In this document: positions 4,658-10,846 of the stretch, one piece after another
Numbering within the stretch: position 1 is the first letter of the stretch
Layout of the letters: every line of letters starts with the position of its first letter
Assembly: GCA_903890265.1 (NCBI GenBank)
Contig: CAITAM010000444.1
Coordinates: forward strand, 1 to 10,846
Reading direction: 5' to 3'
DNA length: 10,846 bases
Source of the DNA: an uncultured Pseudomonadota bacterium
GTDB lineage: Bacteria; Pseudomonadota; Gammaproteobacteria; Steroidobacterales; Steroidobacteraceae
Position numbers and translations under genes: made by a program
The notes under the pieces: generated by a model
The model's input: the letters and a program-made list of their open reading frames with translations, nothing else
Told to the model about the DNA's origin: nothing
Databases searched by the model: none

Positions 4658-6739
4658 TCAGTCGAGGCCGCCGGCGAGATCGAGCACGAAGGCGTATTCC
4701 TCGGCGATCTCCGTGAGCCGTGCGTAGCGGCCGGACAGGCCGCCGTGGCCGGCCTCGAGATTGATCCGAAGCAGCACCGGCACCTCGCGGGTCGACGCCT
4801 CGCGCACCCGCTGCACCCACTTCGCCGGCTCCCAGTACGGCACCTGGCCGTCCCACAGCCCGGCCGTCACGTACTGCGCGGGGTAGGGCCGTGGCGCGAC
4901 GTTGTCGAGCGGTGAGTAGGCCGCGATCGCGGCATAGTGCGCGGCCTCGCGCGGATCGCCCCACTCGTCGTACTCGTTGCTGGTGAGGGGCAGGTCCTCG
5001 TCCAGCATGCTGGTCAGCACGTCGACGAAGGGGACGTGCAGCACGAGACCGAGGTAGTCCTCGGGCGAGCGGTTGGCGACCATCGCCATCAGCAGACCGC
5101 CCGCGCTGCCGCCGGCACCGAAGCAGCGCGTGGCATCGATCGCGCCGCTCGCCACGAGATGGCGCGTCACGGCGACAAAATCGCGCGCGCTGTTTTCCTT
5201 GTTGAGCAGGCGCCCCGCGTCATACCAGGCCCGGCCGAGCTCCTGGCCGCCGCGCACGTGGGCGATGGCGACGACGAAGCCGCGGTCGATGAGCGACAGC
5301 CGCGTGACCGAAAACGTCGCGTCCGAGGCAATGCCGTAGGCGCCGTACGCCGTCTGGTAGAGCGGCGCCGGAACCGAGGCATCGCGGTCGGCAAGCCGCA
5401 CGGTGGTCACCGGAATCCGCACGCCGTCCGGCGCCGTCGCGTAGCCGAACTCGGTGACGTAGCGGGAGAGATCGACGCCCGGCACCTCGTCCTGCTTGAG
5501 CAGGCGCGGCTCGCCGCCTTGCAGCGCGAGTTCGTAGACGGCGTCCGGCCAGGTGGGCGTCGTCTCCACGTAGCGCAGCGTCCGCGCCGCGAAATCCGGG
5601 TTGTCGTCGAGACCGAGCGCACCCGCGGGGCCACGGGCGGTCAGCAGGCGGCCGTCGTCGCCGGCGCCGGTCAGCACCCGCAGCCGCGGGCCGGTCGCAA
5701 CGCGTTCGCTCAGCACGAGAAAGGTCTCGAACGCATCGATCCCGGACAGCAGCACGTCCGCGCGGTGCGCCACGAGTTCGGTCCATGTCGAGCGGTCGGT
5801 CACCGTCGCCACCGGCGCCTCGACGAGCCTGAAGTTCGGCGCCTCCTCGTTCAGCAGCAGCAGGAAGCGCCCGTCGCGATCGTCGACGTGGTACTCGAGG
5901 TCCCGCCGCCGCGGCAGCACGACCGCGAAGGCGAGCGCCGGGTCGTCGGCGCGCGCGACGCGGTATTCGGTGGACACGGTGCTCGCGAGGACGAGGTACA
6001 GGTAGCGCCCGGAACGGCCGCGGTACACGCCAAGGAAGTAGCTGTCGTCAGGCTCCTCGTACAGCACGCGGTCGCTGGCCGGATCGCTGCCGAGCCGGTG
6101 GGCGCGGACGACGTGGCCGAGCAGCGTGTCCGGGTGCTTGAGCACGTAGAGCACGGTGCGGCTGTCGGCCGCCCAGCCGACATCGTCCTCGACCGGGCTG
6201 ATCGCGACGCCCTGGTCCTCGCCGGTGGCGATCTCGCGCACCCTGAGGGTGTACTCGAGGCGCCCGACCGTGTCCTCGGTGTAGGCCACGAGCCGGTTGT
6301 CGTCGCTGATCTCGATGCTGCCGAGCGAGTAGTGCTCGTTGCCGGCCGCGAGCAGGCTGACGTCGAGCACGATCTCCTCGGCCGATTCGAGCGTGCCCTT
6401 ACGACGCGCATGGATCGGGTACTCGGCGCCGGCCTCGTAGCGTACGTAGTACCAATAGCCCCGCTCGAACACCGGCACGCTCTGATCGTCCTCGCGGATC
6501 CGGCTGCGCATCTCGGCCGTCAGCGCCTGCACGGTGCCTGCCAGCGGCCGGAAATACGCGTCGGTGTACTCGTTCTCGGCCCGCAGGTGCGCGAGCACGT
6601 CGGGCGCCGCCCGTTCGTCATCGCGCAGCCAGGCGAGCTCGTCGATCCGCGTCCCGTGCGCCGCCTTGAGCACCGTGCGCTCGCGGCGGGCGAGCGGCGC
6701 GGGCATCACGGGCCGCCGCCCGGCCACCTTCACGGTCAT
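4658..6739 (-). CDS. ptrB: Oligopeptidase B (prolyl oligopeptidase family, S9A)
   Basis: The product is 693 residues, near the E. coli PtrB length. The N-terminal part (about 15-75) carries the family entry sequence with WLRDDERAAPDVLAHLRAEN, then a seven-bladed beta-propeller (about 75-400). The C-terminal alpha/beta-hydrolase domain has the triad in order: Ser545 in GAGGSAGG, Asp630 in AGLWDGQVPYWEP, His665 in NLEAGHGG. Other family motifs are YGAYGIASDATFS, AHVRGGQELGRAWYDAGRLL and SNEYDEWGDP. The enzyme cleaves short peptides after Lys or Arg in the cytoplasm; the propeller excludes folded proteins. No signal peptide is present. ATG 6739 overlaps the TGA of the 108-residue gene as ATGA (6736-6739), supporting this start and translational coupling; an internal ATG at codon 12 is the alternative. 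A small GC stem (4630-4643) lies in the 29-base gap after the stop but has no T tract. Confidence 0.96.
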   Translation of the reverse strand: MTVKVAGRRPVMPAPLARRERTVLKAAHGTRIDELAWLRDDERAAPDVLAHLRAENEYTDAYFRPLAGTVQALTAEMRSRIREDDQSVPVFERGYWYYVRYEAGAEYPIHARRKGTLESAEEIVLDVSLLAAGNEHYSLGSIEISDDNRLVAYTEDTVGRLEYTLRVREIATGEDQGVAISPVEDDVGWAADSRTVLYVLKHPDTLLGHVVRAHRLGSDPASDRVLYEEPDDSYFLGVYRGRSGRYLYLVLASTVSTEYRVARADDPALAFAVVLPRRRDLEYHVDDRDGRFLLLLNEEAPNFRLVEAPVATVTDRSTWTELVAHRADVLLSGIDAFETFLVLSERVATGPRLRVLTGAGDDGRLLTARGPAGALGLDDNPDFAARTLRYVETTPTWPDAVYELALQGGEPRLLKQDEVPGVDLSRYVTEFGYATAPDGVRIPVTTVRLADRDASVPAPLYQTAYGAYGIASDATFSVTRLSLIDRGFVVAIAHVRGGQELGRAWYDAGRLLNKENSARDFVAVTRHLVASGAIDATRCFGAGGSAGGLLMAMVANRSPEDYLGLVLHVPFVDVLTSMLDEDLPLTSNEYDEWGDPREAAHYAAIAAYSPLDNVAPRPYPAQYVTAGLWDGQVPYWEPAKWVQRVREASTREVPVLLRINLEAGHGGLSGRYARLTEIAEEYAFVLDLAGGLD

Positions 6740-7062
6740 GCGTGGCCCGCCGGCAGCCGCGACAGCGCGACCGCCGATACCGCGCCCAGCGCCGTCTCCG
6801 CGAGGTCGCGGGCGAGCCCCAGCGCCTCGCGCGGCGCACTCTCGATCAGCCCGGCACGGATCGCGAGCGCCATCGCAAGCGCCTGCAGCACGTCGCCGTT
6901 GCTCGTCACGCCGAGCACGTGGATCTCGCGGGTCAGGGTCTCCTCGAGGGCCGTCAGGAGCTGCTGGACCCGCATCGGCGAGACCGTCTCGGGGTGCAGG
7001 GGCAGGCTGACGTCCAGCACGGTGCCGGACTCGGTGATGGTGCGGTAGGGCAGAACTCGCAT
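6736..7062 (-). CDS. Unrecognised 108-residue protein between renalase-like and ptrB genes
   Basis: ATG 7062 has GAGG five bases upstream (7068-7071). An in-frame extension to 7215 would overlap the upstream flavoprotein gene by about 120 bases and is Arg-rich shadow sequence, so it is rejected. The protein has no signal peptide or clear membrane segment. An N-terminal strand pair (RVLPYRTITESGTVLDVSL) is followed by helices: PMRVQQLLTALEETLTREI, then SNGDVLQALAMALAIRAGLI, then REALGLARDLAETALGAVSAVAL. The composition suggests a small, mostly helical cytoplasmic protein. I do not recognise a family. It lies 32 bases after the flavoprotein stop and overlaps the ptrB start by four bases, so all three are probably one transcript. 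Confidence 0.75.
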   Translation of the reverse strand: MRVLPYRTITESGTVLDVSLPLHPETVSPMRVQQLLTALEETLTREIHVLGVTSNGDVLQALAMALAIRAGLIESAPREALGLARDLAETALGAVSAVALSRLPAGHA

Positions 7063-7094
7063 GATGACCTCGGTGGGGATTCGCGATGCCGCGG

Positions 7095-8048
7095 CTAGCG
7101 GCTCGTCAGCAGTGAGCGGGCCGCGGCGAGGCCCGAGAGGAAGGCGGCTTCGACGCGCGCGCCGATGCACCAGTCGCCGCAGAGCGCGAGGCGCCGGCCC
7201 GCATCGTACAGACACGCGTCACCGAGCGGCGTGCTGACCCGCGCGTAGCGCCAGCGATGCAGGACCGTGCCCGCGGGCGGTGGCAGGGTCAGCGCGAGGC
7301 GACGGCCGAATGCCGCGAGCAGCCGGCTCACGACCTCGTCCGGCGCGGCCGCCTCCATGGCCCGGCTGAAGCCGGCATCGGCGTGCAGCACCCAGGCTTC
7401 GCCGGCGGGGCGGCCGGCCTTCGCCGAGTTGCGACAGACATAGGGCAGCACGGCGTCCGGCCGGAAGTCGACGTCGAACGGCGTCGGCAGCGGTGCCGCG
7501 AAGGTCAGCATCAGCGCGGTGCAGGGCTCCATGACCACGGCCTCAAGCGCGCTCTGAAAAACGCCCGGCTCCGGGAGGAGCGCCGCGGCCTGTGGCGCGG
7601 GAATGGCCAGCAGCAGGCCGGCAAAGGGACCGGCACGCCGGCCCGCGCCGTCGTCGAGCCACCAGCCACCCTCGTGCGTGATCGCCCGCACCGTCCATTC
7701 GCGGTGCACCGTGAAATCCCCGAGCAGTGCCTCGCCGAGGCTCGCCATGCCGGGCACGGCGTAGAACGCGGGCTCCGCCGGCGCGCCCTCGCCCCAGCTG
7801 AGCGCGAGCGGTGCGAGCCCGCCGGCGTGGCGCGCGCCGGCAAGGCGGCTCGCGAGGCGCTCGTCGCGCACCGTGAAGTACTGCGCGCCGTGGTCAAACG
7901 CCGTGCCGAGCGCACGCCGCGTGGCGACGCGCCCGCCGAGTCCGCGGCTCTTCTCGAAAACCTCGACGGCTACGCCCGCATCGACGAGCGCGCCCGCCGC
8001 CGCGAGGCCGGCCACGCCCGCACCGATCACTGCCATGCGTTCAACCAC
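7095..8048 (-). CDS. Renalase-like FAD-dependent NAD(P)-binding oxidoreductase
   Basis: GTG 8048 is chosen because GGAGG (8055-8059) sits six bases upstream; the in-frame ATG at 8036 would be 18 bases from it. The product is 317 residues. The Rossmann motif GAGVAG (residues 9-14) is followed by Glu32 at the end of the second strand (VEVFEKSRGLGGRVATRR), which binds the FAD ribose, and the GGR loop of the amine-oxidase-like group. FDHGAQYFTVRD and the C-terminal LALCGDWCIGARVEAAFLSG (with Gly291-Asp292 contacting FAD) are typical of renalase-like proteins. Bacterial renalase oxidises 2- and 6-dihydro-NAD(P) isomers back to NAD(P)+, a housekeeping repair; that substrate is known for some family members and only inferred here. 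No signal peptide. It is first in a leftward unit with the 108-residue gene and ptrB. Its 93-base upstream region is shared with the divergent MalM-like gene. Confidence 0.9.
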   Translation of the reverse strand: MVERMAVIGAGVAGLAAAGALVDAGVAVEVFEKSRGLGGRVATRRALGTAFDHGAQYFTVRDERLASRLAGARHAGGLAPLALSWGEGAPAEPAFYAVPGMASLGEALLGDFTVHREWTVRAITHEGGWWLDDGAGRRAGPFAGLLLAIPAPQAAALLPEPGVFQSALEAVVMEPCTALMLTFAAPLPTPFDVDFRPDAVLPYVCRNSAKAGRPAGEAWVLHADAGFSRAMEAAAPDEVVSRLLAAFGRRLALTLPPPAGTVLHRWRYARVSTPLGDACLYDAGRRLALCGDWCIGARVEAAFLSGLAAARSLLTSR

Positions 8049-8128
8049 TGCCCGCCTCCGTCCTGCCGCCGCCATTGCCGCCGCCGTCACCGTCGACGGC
8101 CACCACACCCGCTCCGCGGGCCGCGTGC

Positions 8129-8134
8129 TAGCCT
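8129..8134 (+). promoter_or_regulatory. Possible -10 element for the MalM-like gene (leaderless start)
   Basis: TAGCCT lies seven bases before ATG 8142 and is preceded by TGC, as in an extended -10. The hexamer itself is a weak match (3 of 6). No Shine-Dalgarno sequence precedes the ATG, so a leaderless transcript is possible. Confidence 0.25.
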
Positions 8135-8141
8135 TGCGCCC

Positions 8142-8801
8142 ATGCAGAGCTTAAGCCGCGCCCTCGTCCTAGCCGCCGCCGTCGTCACCGGCCTCGCTGC
8201 CCCGCCAATGGCGCACGCCGCGAAGCCGGCCGACGCCCCGCCCTACCGCGGGCGCACGGTCTGCTGCACGGACCCGGCCACCTTCGACTACGTCGCGCTG
8301 CCCGATCACGGCAGCATCGACGTCGACATCGGTCCAACGACGCCGCTGTTCGAATTCCAGTCCGGTGTCAGCGCGTTTCGGGCCTTTCGCCTGCCGGTCC
8401 TGTCGGTGCCCTACCTCATCGAGGTACGCAGCCGCCTGCGCGGCGGCCCGGATCCGCTCAAGGCACGCGTGTTCTACCCGGCAGCAGCCCTCCTGAACGG
8501 CGATTACCTCGTGATGCGCTCGGTCGGGGTCGAGGAGCTCGTCGCGGACTGGACGCTCTTCGAGCGCGCCGAATACCCGGCCTACCGTCTCGCGGTCGGG
8601 GTCGACCCCGCGCGCAGCCGCGAACGCTACCTCGTCGTCTACACGCCGCTCGCCGTCCTCGGTCCGCGCCCGGTGCCGGCCGAAGCCGAGTCGGCCGACG
8701 AGTCCGCGCGCAATGCGTACCTCGGTGCCAGCACCGAGGGTCACCTCACGATCACGATCACCGTGCTCGGTGAGATGACCCCGCCACCGCCGCCGCGCTA
8801 A
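8142..8801 (+). CDS. MalM-like periplasmic protein
   Basis: From ATG 8142 the product is 219 residues with a clear Sec signal peptide: MQSLSRALVLAAAVVTGLAA and predicted cleavage after AHA (residue 26). The open frame extends far upstream, but only as antisense to the flavoprotein gene. The mature start has a vicinal cysteine pair (Cys41-Cys42, TVCCTDPATFDYVAL). It is followed by the MalM-like pattern IDVDIGPTTPLFEFQSGVSAFRAFRLP (residues 59-85, here shown in full only by its key part FEFQSGVSAF) and beta strands YLIEVRSRL and RYLVVYTPLAVLG. MalM is encoded in the enterobacterial maltose operon and its role is poorly defined. No maltose genes lie here, so a link to maltodextrin use cannot be assumed. 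The C-terminus ends in a proline run (PPPPPR). The stop TAA shares bases with the stop of the convergent flippase gene. Confidence 0.8.
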   Translation: MQSLSRALVLAAAVVTGLAAPPMAHAAKPADAPPYRGRTVCCTDPATFDYVALPDHGSIDVDIGPTTPLFEFQSGVSAFRAFRLPVLSVPYLIEVRSRLRGGPDPLKARVFYPAAALLNGDYLVMRSVGVEELVADWTLFERAEYPAYRLAVGVDPARSRERYLVVYTPLAVLGPRPVPAEAESADESARNAYLGASTEGHLTITITVLGEMTPPPPPR

Positions 8802-9817
8802 CGGGGGTCGTGCCGGGCGTTTTCCTGCCGGACGTTTTCCTGCCGGACGTTTTCCAGCCGGACGGTCTCCTGCCGGGCGTTCTTCAGCGCCCGCGAGCGC
8901 CACTCGGAGGCCGCGAACAGCGTCAGACCAATGAGCAGCGGCACCGCTTCGAGCAGGAAGCGGTAGGTCAGCACCGAGGCCGCCAGCGCAGCCTTCGGCA
9001 TCTGCGGCAGCAGCATCAACAGCACGCCGTCGAAGACGCCGATCCCGGCCGGCACGCTCGAGGCGAGCGCGGCGAGGATCGACAGCACGTACACCGCGAC
9101 AAACACCACGTAGGGCGGTGCGTGCGCGTCGGCCGGCAGCAGGACGTAGAGCACGGCACTGCCGCAGCACACCTCGACCGAGCCCACCACGTACTGGATC
9201 GCGGTCAGGTAGGGCGGTGGCAGACTGACGCTGAGCGTGCCGATGCGCAGGGCCTGGCGACGCAGCAGGCAGAGGCTGATGTAGACCGCGTGCAGCGCCA
9301 GCAGCCCAAGGCCCGCGCCCCGCGCCAGCGCCGGCTGGACCTTGAGCATCACGGCCGCCCGCTCGGCATCGAACACGAGCGCGAGCCCGAGCACGAAGCC
9401 AAGGCCCGCGGCGTAGGGAATCGCGGCGAGCATGGCAATTTTCGCGATATCGAGCGCCTTCACCCCGGCATTGGAGTAGACCCGGTAGCGCACCGCGCCA
9501 CCCGACAGCGCGCCCATGCCGACCGCGTGGCCGATCGGCGCCGCGGTCAGGCCCGCGACCACCGCCACCCCGTCGCCGACCGGTGCCTTCACCTTGCGCA
9601 CGACGATGACCTCGTAGGTCGCGAGCGCGCCGTACACGGAAGCAACCAGGAGCGCCGCGCTCGCGATGGCCACCGGCGGGATCTGCCCGAACGCCACCAG
9701 GACGTCATGGAAGGCGATTTGCCTGAGCGCGCGCAGCAGCGCGTGCCCTGCGAACGCGACGATCGCCGCGGACACGAACAGGGGCAGTATCTGCCGCAGG
9801 CGGGCGGAGGAGATCAC
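8798..9817 (-). CDS. Flippase-like integral membrane protein (MprF membrane-domain / UPF0104 type)
   Basis: GTG 9817 gives 339 residues and begins 11 bases after the KTSC stop. The in-frame ATG at 9886 would overlap the KTSC gene by 58 bases, so it is less likely. About eight or nine membrane segments are visible, for example near residues 10-28, 46-66, 124-147, 168-184, 205-228, 237-255 and 276-302. Family motifs are the segment HAVGMGALSGGAVRYRVYS (97-115) and SSVPAGIGVFDGVLL (253-267), which match the membrane half of lysylphosphatidylglycerol synthase/flippase MprF. The C-terminal synthetase domain of MprF is absent; the protein ends soon after the last membrane segment. It should therefore move or bind a lipid, not make lysyl-lipid; the lipid is unknown. 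The last 28 residues are a charged pentapeptide repeat (ENVRQ-like) encoded by a 15-bp minisatellite. The TAG stop shares a CTAA with the convergent gene. Confidence 0.9.
   Translation of the reverse strand: MISSARLRQILPLFVSAAIVAFAGHALLRALRQIAFHDVLVAFGQIPPVAIASAALLVASVYGALATYEVIVVRKVKAPVGDGVAVVAGLTAAPIGHAVGMGALSGGAVRYRVYSNAGVKALDIAKIAMLAAIPYAAGLGFVLGLALVFDAERAAVMLKVQPALARGAGLGLLALHAVYISLCLLRRQALRIGTLSVSLPPPYLTAIQYVVGSVEVCCGSAVLYVLLPADAHAPPYVVFVAVYVLSILAALASSVPAGIGVFDGVLLMLLPQMPKAALAASVLTYRFLLEAVPLLIGLTLFAASEWRSRALKNARQETVRLENVRQENVRQENARHDPR
8811..8885. repeat. 15-bp tandem repeat, five copies, inside the flippase gene 3' end
   Basis: Five head-to-tail 15-base units start at 8811, 8826, 8841, 8856 and 8871. 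Units two and three are identical (TGCCGGACGTTTTCC). The first differs from them at one base, the fourth and fifth at a few. Each unit is five codons, giving KNARQ, ETVRL, ENVRQ, ENVRQ, ENARH (residues 312-336), so copy changes would keep the frame. Confidence 0.92.
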
Positions 9818-9828
9818 GTCGCCCGGGC

Positions 9829-10038
9829 TCAGCGCACGCGCTGCTCGGAGTACTGCTCTTCTATGTTGTCGCGGAAGTAACTCCACATAGAAGACGAGGT
9901 CGACAGCCGGCGCCAGGTGTCTTCGGATACGCCGCTGTAATCGATCAGTGTTCCGTTCACGTTGACCCGCAGAATGCGCCGCGCCGGGTCATAACCTATC
10001 GCGCGCAGGTTCCCGGCGCTCACGGCTTTCAGTTCCAC
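9829..10038 (-). CDS. KTSC-domain protein
   Basis: The product is 69 residues from GTG 10038 and is essentially one KTSC domain. The family pattern is visible: LRAIGYDPARRILRVNVNG (11-29), then LIDYSGVSEDTWRRLSTSSS, then MWSYFRDNIEEQYSEQR with the conserved Tyr-Phe. KTSC is named after the C-terminal domain of some lysyl-tRNA synthetases and also occurs, as here, as a stand-alone protein. Its role is not established. The gene overlaps the end of the upstream lipoprotein gene by ten bases and is followed after 11 bases by the flippase gene, so it is probably co-translated with both. Translation is likely aided by coupling; GGGGG lies about eight bases upstream of the GTG. Confidence 0.88.
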   Translation of the reverse strand: MELKAVSAGNLRAIGYDPARRILRVNVNGTLIDYSGVSEDTWRRLSTSSSMWSYFRDNIEEQYSEQRVR

Positions 10039-10742
10039 GCGGCCAGCCCCCGGCCGTGCCGCCGGTCGTGGCCGACGAAGCGGGCCGCGGCGTTGCGAAA
10101 CTGCACCGTGGGACCGGCGCGGTGCAGGTGGCGGACGAGGAAGGTCTGCTCCCTCACCGGACCGTCGACGTGGAAGCGGATGTGCGCCACCGCGTGCCCC
10201 TCGACGGCGACGTCGAGCTGGTATTCACCGGCCGGATCGCCCGTCGCCAGCGACCAGTAAAACCGCGACAGCTCGCCGTCCTCGACGTCGTCCTCGCCCT
10301 GCGCCAGCACGCTCTTGCCGTCCTTGGAAATCTCGATGTCCGGGTCGCTGGCCGCGTCACCCCAGTCGACCGGCGGCGCCGGCATGCGCAGGTGCTCCTG
10401 CCAGTGCAGGCTGCGACGGGTGGTCGTCACCTCGACGATCCAGCCAAACGCCTGGCCATCGACGGCCGGAATCTCGTCGGTTGCCACGAAATCGTCGTCC
10501 GTCCCGGAATCCGACTTCAGCAGGCCGAAGCGCACCGCGCGCACGGTCAGGTCCGGCGCGATCACGAGCGGCAGCGTGGGCGCCACGGGCGCGGCCTCGG
10601 CCGCGGCGCGTGCGACATCGACGCCACCCGTCGCCGCCGGGCCGGCCGCGGCCGGGTGACGCGAGCAGGCCCCGAGCAGGAGCACGGACAGCGCGGCATG
10701 GAACGCGCGGCAACGGGCGGATGGCGGGGTGGTACTGGGCAT
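10029..10742 (-). CDS. Predicted lipoprotein, function unknown
   Basis: The product is 237 residues from ATG 10742. The signal peptide ends in a lipobox LGAC with Cys26 as the lipidation site (ALSVLLLGAC), so the mature protein should be membrane-anchored. Residue 27 is Ser, which in gammaproteobacterial rules favours the outer membrane. A low-complexity Ala/Pro linker (about 30-60) leads to a beta-rich domain: PDLTVRAVRFGLLKSD, GWIVEVTTTRRSLHWQEHLRMP, DIEISKDGKSVLAQGED and AGEYQLDVAVEGHAVAHIRFHV, resembling an immunoglobulin-like sandwich. An acidic patch (GEDDVEDGE) lies near 150. I recognise no named family. It is first in a leftward unit with the KTSC and flippase-like genes. No Shine-Dalgarno sequence is evident before the ATG. 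Confidence 0.82.
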   Translation of the reverse strand: MPSTTPPSARCRAFHAALSVLLLGACSRHPAAAGPAATGGVDVARAAAEAAPVAPTLPLVIAPDLTVRAVRFGLLKSDSGTDDDFVATDEIPAVDGQAFGWIVEVTTTRRSLHWQEHLRMPAPPVDWGDAASDPDIEISKDGKSVLAQGEDDVEDGELSRFYWSLATGDPAGEYQLDVAVEGHAVAHIRFHVDGPVREQTFLVRHLHRAGPTVQFRNAAARFVGHDRRHGRGLAAWN

Positions 10743-10752
10743 CAGGCCGGTG

Positions 10753-10758
10753 ATTATC
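10753..10758 (-). promoter_or_regulatory. Possible -10 element for the lipoprotein unit
   Basis: On the minus strand this is GATAAT (5 of 6 to TATAAT), ten bases before ATG 10742. It would give a leader of only a few bases, matching the lack of a ribosome binding site. No -35 match is visible. The rest of 10759-10846 holds no gene that I can support. Confidence 0.35.
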
Positions 10759-10846
10759 GCCGATTACGGCCGGCGCGCGCTGAGAAGCGCAGCGCAGACG
10801 GCCAAGGATGGCCGCCGGCCGTGCAGGACGAGACCCGTGCCGGAGC

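Noticed and set aside
4937..7048. A 703-codon open frame on the plus strand across the ptrB gene
   Set aside because: It is antisense to a peptidase with an intact catalytic triad. Its translation is rich in Arg, His, Val and Gly with no domain, as expected from the opposite strand of a GC-rich gene.
7257..8141. Upstream extension of the MalM-like frame
   Set aside because: It is antisense to the flavoprotein gene. ATG 8142 starts a textbook signal peptide.
8810..9880. A 356-codon plus-strand open frame opposite the flippase gene
   Set aside because: It is antisense shadow of the membrane protein, highly charged and low in complexity. It contains the minisatellite only in reversed translation.
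1..10846. Mobile element, CRISPR array, toxin-antitoxin or defence system
   Set aside because: No transposase, integrase, spaced direct repeats, paired small toxin/antitoxin genes or defence-type domains were found. Apart from the 15-bp minisatellite the repeats are short dyads.

Overview
The window is GC-rich chromosomal DNA, with G or C at most third codon positions, densely packed on both strands. The gene content is typical of a high-GC proteobacterium, most likely a gammaproteobacterium: an IorA-type [2Fe-2S] subunit, oligopeptidase B, a DUF502 membrane protein, a renalase-like flavoprotein, a MalM-like periplasmic protein and a KTSC-domain protein. The genus cannot be fixed from the sequence alone. 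I see no rRNA, tRNA, CRISPR array, phage gene, transposase or integrase. The region reads as ordinary core or accessory chromosome rather than a mobile island.

Left part (1-3272). A GNAT acetyltransferase of the diamine-acetyltransferase type runs leftward off the window edge. Diverging from it is a secreted two-domain protein (588-1544) behind a recognisable sigma70-like promoter and two small inverted repeats. Convergent to that is a leftward pair with a 4-base stop/start overlap: a probable Tat-exported small protein (2016-2519) followed by a SnoaL/NTF2-fold protein (1588-2019). A DUF502 membrane protein (2641-3273) diverges from this pair across an intergenic region holding a perfect 8-bp inverted repeat. 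It meets a leftward 159-residue protein (3270-3749) tail to tail, with both stop codons inside one CTAG.

Middle part (3750-8048). A 429-base gene-free region carries two similar AAGTC/GACTT inverted repeats, a GGCGCC hexamer repeat and a G8 tract. After it comes a single rightward gene for an IorA-like two-cluster [2Fe-2S] subunit, with no catalytic molybdenum subunit beside it. A leftward three-gene unit then follows, in transcription order: a renalase-like FAD oxidoreductase, an unrecognised 108-residue protein, and oligopeptidase B. The last two are coupled by ATGA.

Right part (8142-10742). A MalM-like periplasmic protein runs rightward and ends in a shared CTAA with a leftward three-gene unit. 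In transcription order that unit is a lipoprotein, a 69-residue KTSC-domain protein, and a flippase-type membrane protein related to the membrane half of MprF. The 3' end of the flippase gene is a five-copy 15-bp minisatellite that encodes a pentapeptide-repeat tail.

No obvious new multi-gene system stands out. The points most worth a second look are the orphan IorA subunit, the KTSC/flippase pairing, the in-frame minisatellite, the paired AAGTC/GACTT repeats and several probable leaderless starts.
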